A stretch of DNA of 64,000 nucleotides from Aphidius gifuensis (lineage: Eukaryota; Arthropoda; Insecta; Hymenoptera; Braconidae). This document shows, piece after piece, positions 62,936 to 64,000 of this stretch. Under the pieces are notes generated by a model. It was not told the origin of the DNA. It saw only the letters and a program-made list of their open reading frames with translations, and made no database searches. Location of the stretch: positions 20,932,537 through 20,996,536 of the forward strand of contig NC_057791.1 of NCBI RefSeq assembly GCF_014905175.1. Reading direction: 5' to 3'. Both the position numbers and the translations under genes were made by a program. Every line of letters begins with the position of its first letter. Within the stretch, counting starts at the first letter, position 1.

Positions 62936-63695
62936 TCACTTGGTGTTGTCGACGTCACAAAAAAAAGCTCCAGAGCTTGACAACCTGGACTTTTTTTTTC
63001 GTCGAGTTGAAGAAGCTCGTTGCTTGTCTTCTACTGTTTTTACTGAGCCAACATATGAGACACGTCGTCGCAATATTATTGCGCAGTAAATTGTTGTTAA
63101 ACATACACCTGATAATAATAACAACAATGGTCCAATTAATATTGTTGCTTCAATTATTGTATTTATGTCAATGTTTAATTTATTTGTGTAAATATTTAAA
63201 TTGGTTAATATTATCTTTAGAGACTGAAATAATGTATCGCCAGTCGTTCGACCATCACCGCAACATTCAAACGACATTTGACAATTTAATAATAATAAAC
63301 TCTTGATTGGACAATTTTTTCCTTGATAATTATCTACTTTGTTTTCCTCTTAGCTAGTAGATCTTTTTTATTTCTTATGTTTTTTTTTTAGATTTAAAAT
63401 TAGCACGTAAACAAAAAAAACTAAAGTAAAAAAAAATATACACACACACTCGCGCGACAATGATGTGTGCATAAATTTTTTAAAATGTCGGAGTGTGTCA
63501 TGGCGATAGAAAAAAAGCGCGAAAAGACTTTGATAACAGTATTGAGCAAAAATTTTCTATTAAAAATGTTTTATGAAAATTGGTTAATTTATTTACCTCA
63601 TGAGGTGAATCAAATTGGTCATCAACATGTTCAATTGAATGATGACAATTATTATTATCAAGTGACTTTGTAGACAAGGATTCTTTGATTATCAA
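62936..63695 (-). CDS. Tentative single-pass membrane protein, minus strand
   Basis: The complement of 63301-62936 reads in frame through MSFECCGDGRTTGDTLFQSL, a clear hydrophobic segment (ATILIGPLLLLLSGVCLTTI), a basic stop-transfer region (RRRVSYVGS) and a Lys/Arg-rich tail ending DVDNTK. A preceding exon may be the complement of 63695-63597, which ends at a strong donor (CATGAG/GTAAAT, phase 0) and joins in frame at a weaker acceptor (AATCAAG). Together that is 154 aa. The start may lie outside the window. The opposite-strand frames look less protein-like. Family unknown. Confidence 0.35.
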
Positions 63696-63867
63696 AATTT
63701 TTTTTTTTTTTTTTTCTATTTGCTCTGACTGAAAATGAAATTATTTTTGATATTAATAAATAGAATAAATTATTTTGTCATATAAGGATAATAAAACTCA
63801 CACTTGTAAATTTTCATGATAATCATTTCATAGTAGTTAAAGTTGTTCATTACTTTTTCAGCAATGT

Positions 63868-63919
63868 TGCACAAAAAAGGAGTAAAAATCTACGTCCAGC
63901 TCCAAAATCTATAATTTAA
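63868..63919 (+). CDS. Possible terminal exon, plus strand
   Basis: A clean acceptor (TTTTTCAG) is followed by a frame reading NVAQKRSKNLRPAPKSII then TAA. No upstream exon could be joined with confidence, and the minus strand of the same place also has an open stretch (FGAGRRFLLLFCATLLKK). I cannot decide between them. Confidence 0.15.
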
Positions 63920-64000
63920 TCAAACAATTAATTAATATTTTTATTGAGTAAAATAAGTAAAACTCAATTGTTTATTGAGTGCACACAAAAAAAATAAATA

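Overview
The window is about three-quarters A+T, with short introns, compact TATA/Inr promoters and animal gene families, so it comes from a very AT-rich insect. Such composition plus clusters of Asn-rich secreted proteins would suit a parasitoid wasp (Hymenoptera, perhaps Braconidae). That placement is inference: no sequence here fixes the species. All gene models were built by eye from reading frames, splice sites and family similarity. Exon coordinates are given in each entry.

Layout, left to right. 3.4-4.8 kb (+): a membrane-anchored short-chain dehydrogenase/reductase whose key catalytic and cofactor residues look degraded. 6.4-10.9 kb (+): NKAIN, the Na+/K+-ATPase beta-subunit interacting membrane protein, with alternative 3' exons and long low-complexity tails. 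12.0-15.6 kb (+): mitochondrial glutaminase with ankyrin repeats, a GC-AG intron and a 33-nt cassette exon. 17.8-31.5 kb (+): six genes for secreted proteins (811, 131, 142, 126, 275 and 163 aa). They include an Ala/Asn/Gly-rich silk-like protein and a His/Gly/Tyr-rich protein. In all six, the signal-peptide exon ends in phase 1. 33.0-34.1 kb (+): calaxin (EFCAB1), a ciliary/flagellar EF-hand protein. 35.0-42.9 kb (+): six more secreted-protein genes (242, 170, 241, 200, 318 and 241 aa), whose short signal-peptide exon ends in phase 0. The last two are clear paralogues. 45.4-49.3 kb (-): a complete OATP transporter with a Kazal-type extracellular domain, closest by eye to Oatp74D, the ecdysone importer of flies. 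49.3-62.9 kb is largely gene-free and probably holds 5' exons and control regions of the OATP gene. At the right edge there is a tentative minus-strand membrane-protein gene.

The conserved genes (NKAIN, glutaminase, calaxin, OATP) frame twelve secreted-protein genes that I cannot assign to any named family. The most interesting signal is this tandem secretome block: all on one strand, split by calaxin into two groups with different splice-phase signatures, several with TATA/Inr promoters, all low-complexity and rapidly evolving in appearance. A structural-secretion role (silk, glue, cuticle) or a parasitism role is plausible but unproven. Two short inverted-repeat elements (probable MITEs) lie between secreted genes at 27.2 and 27.8 kb.
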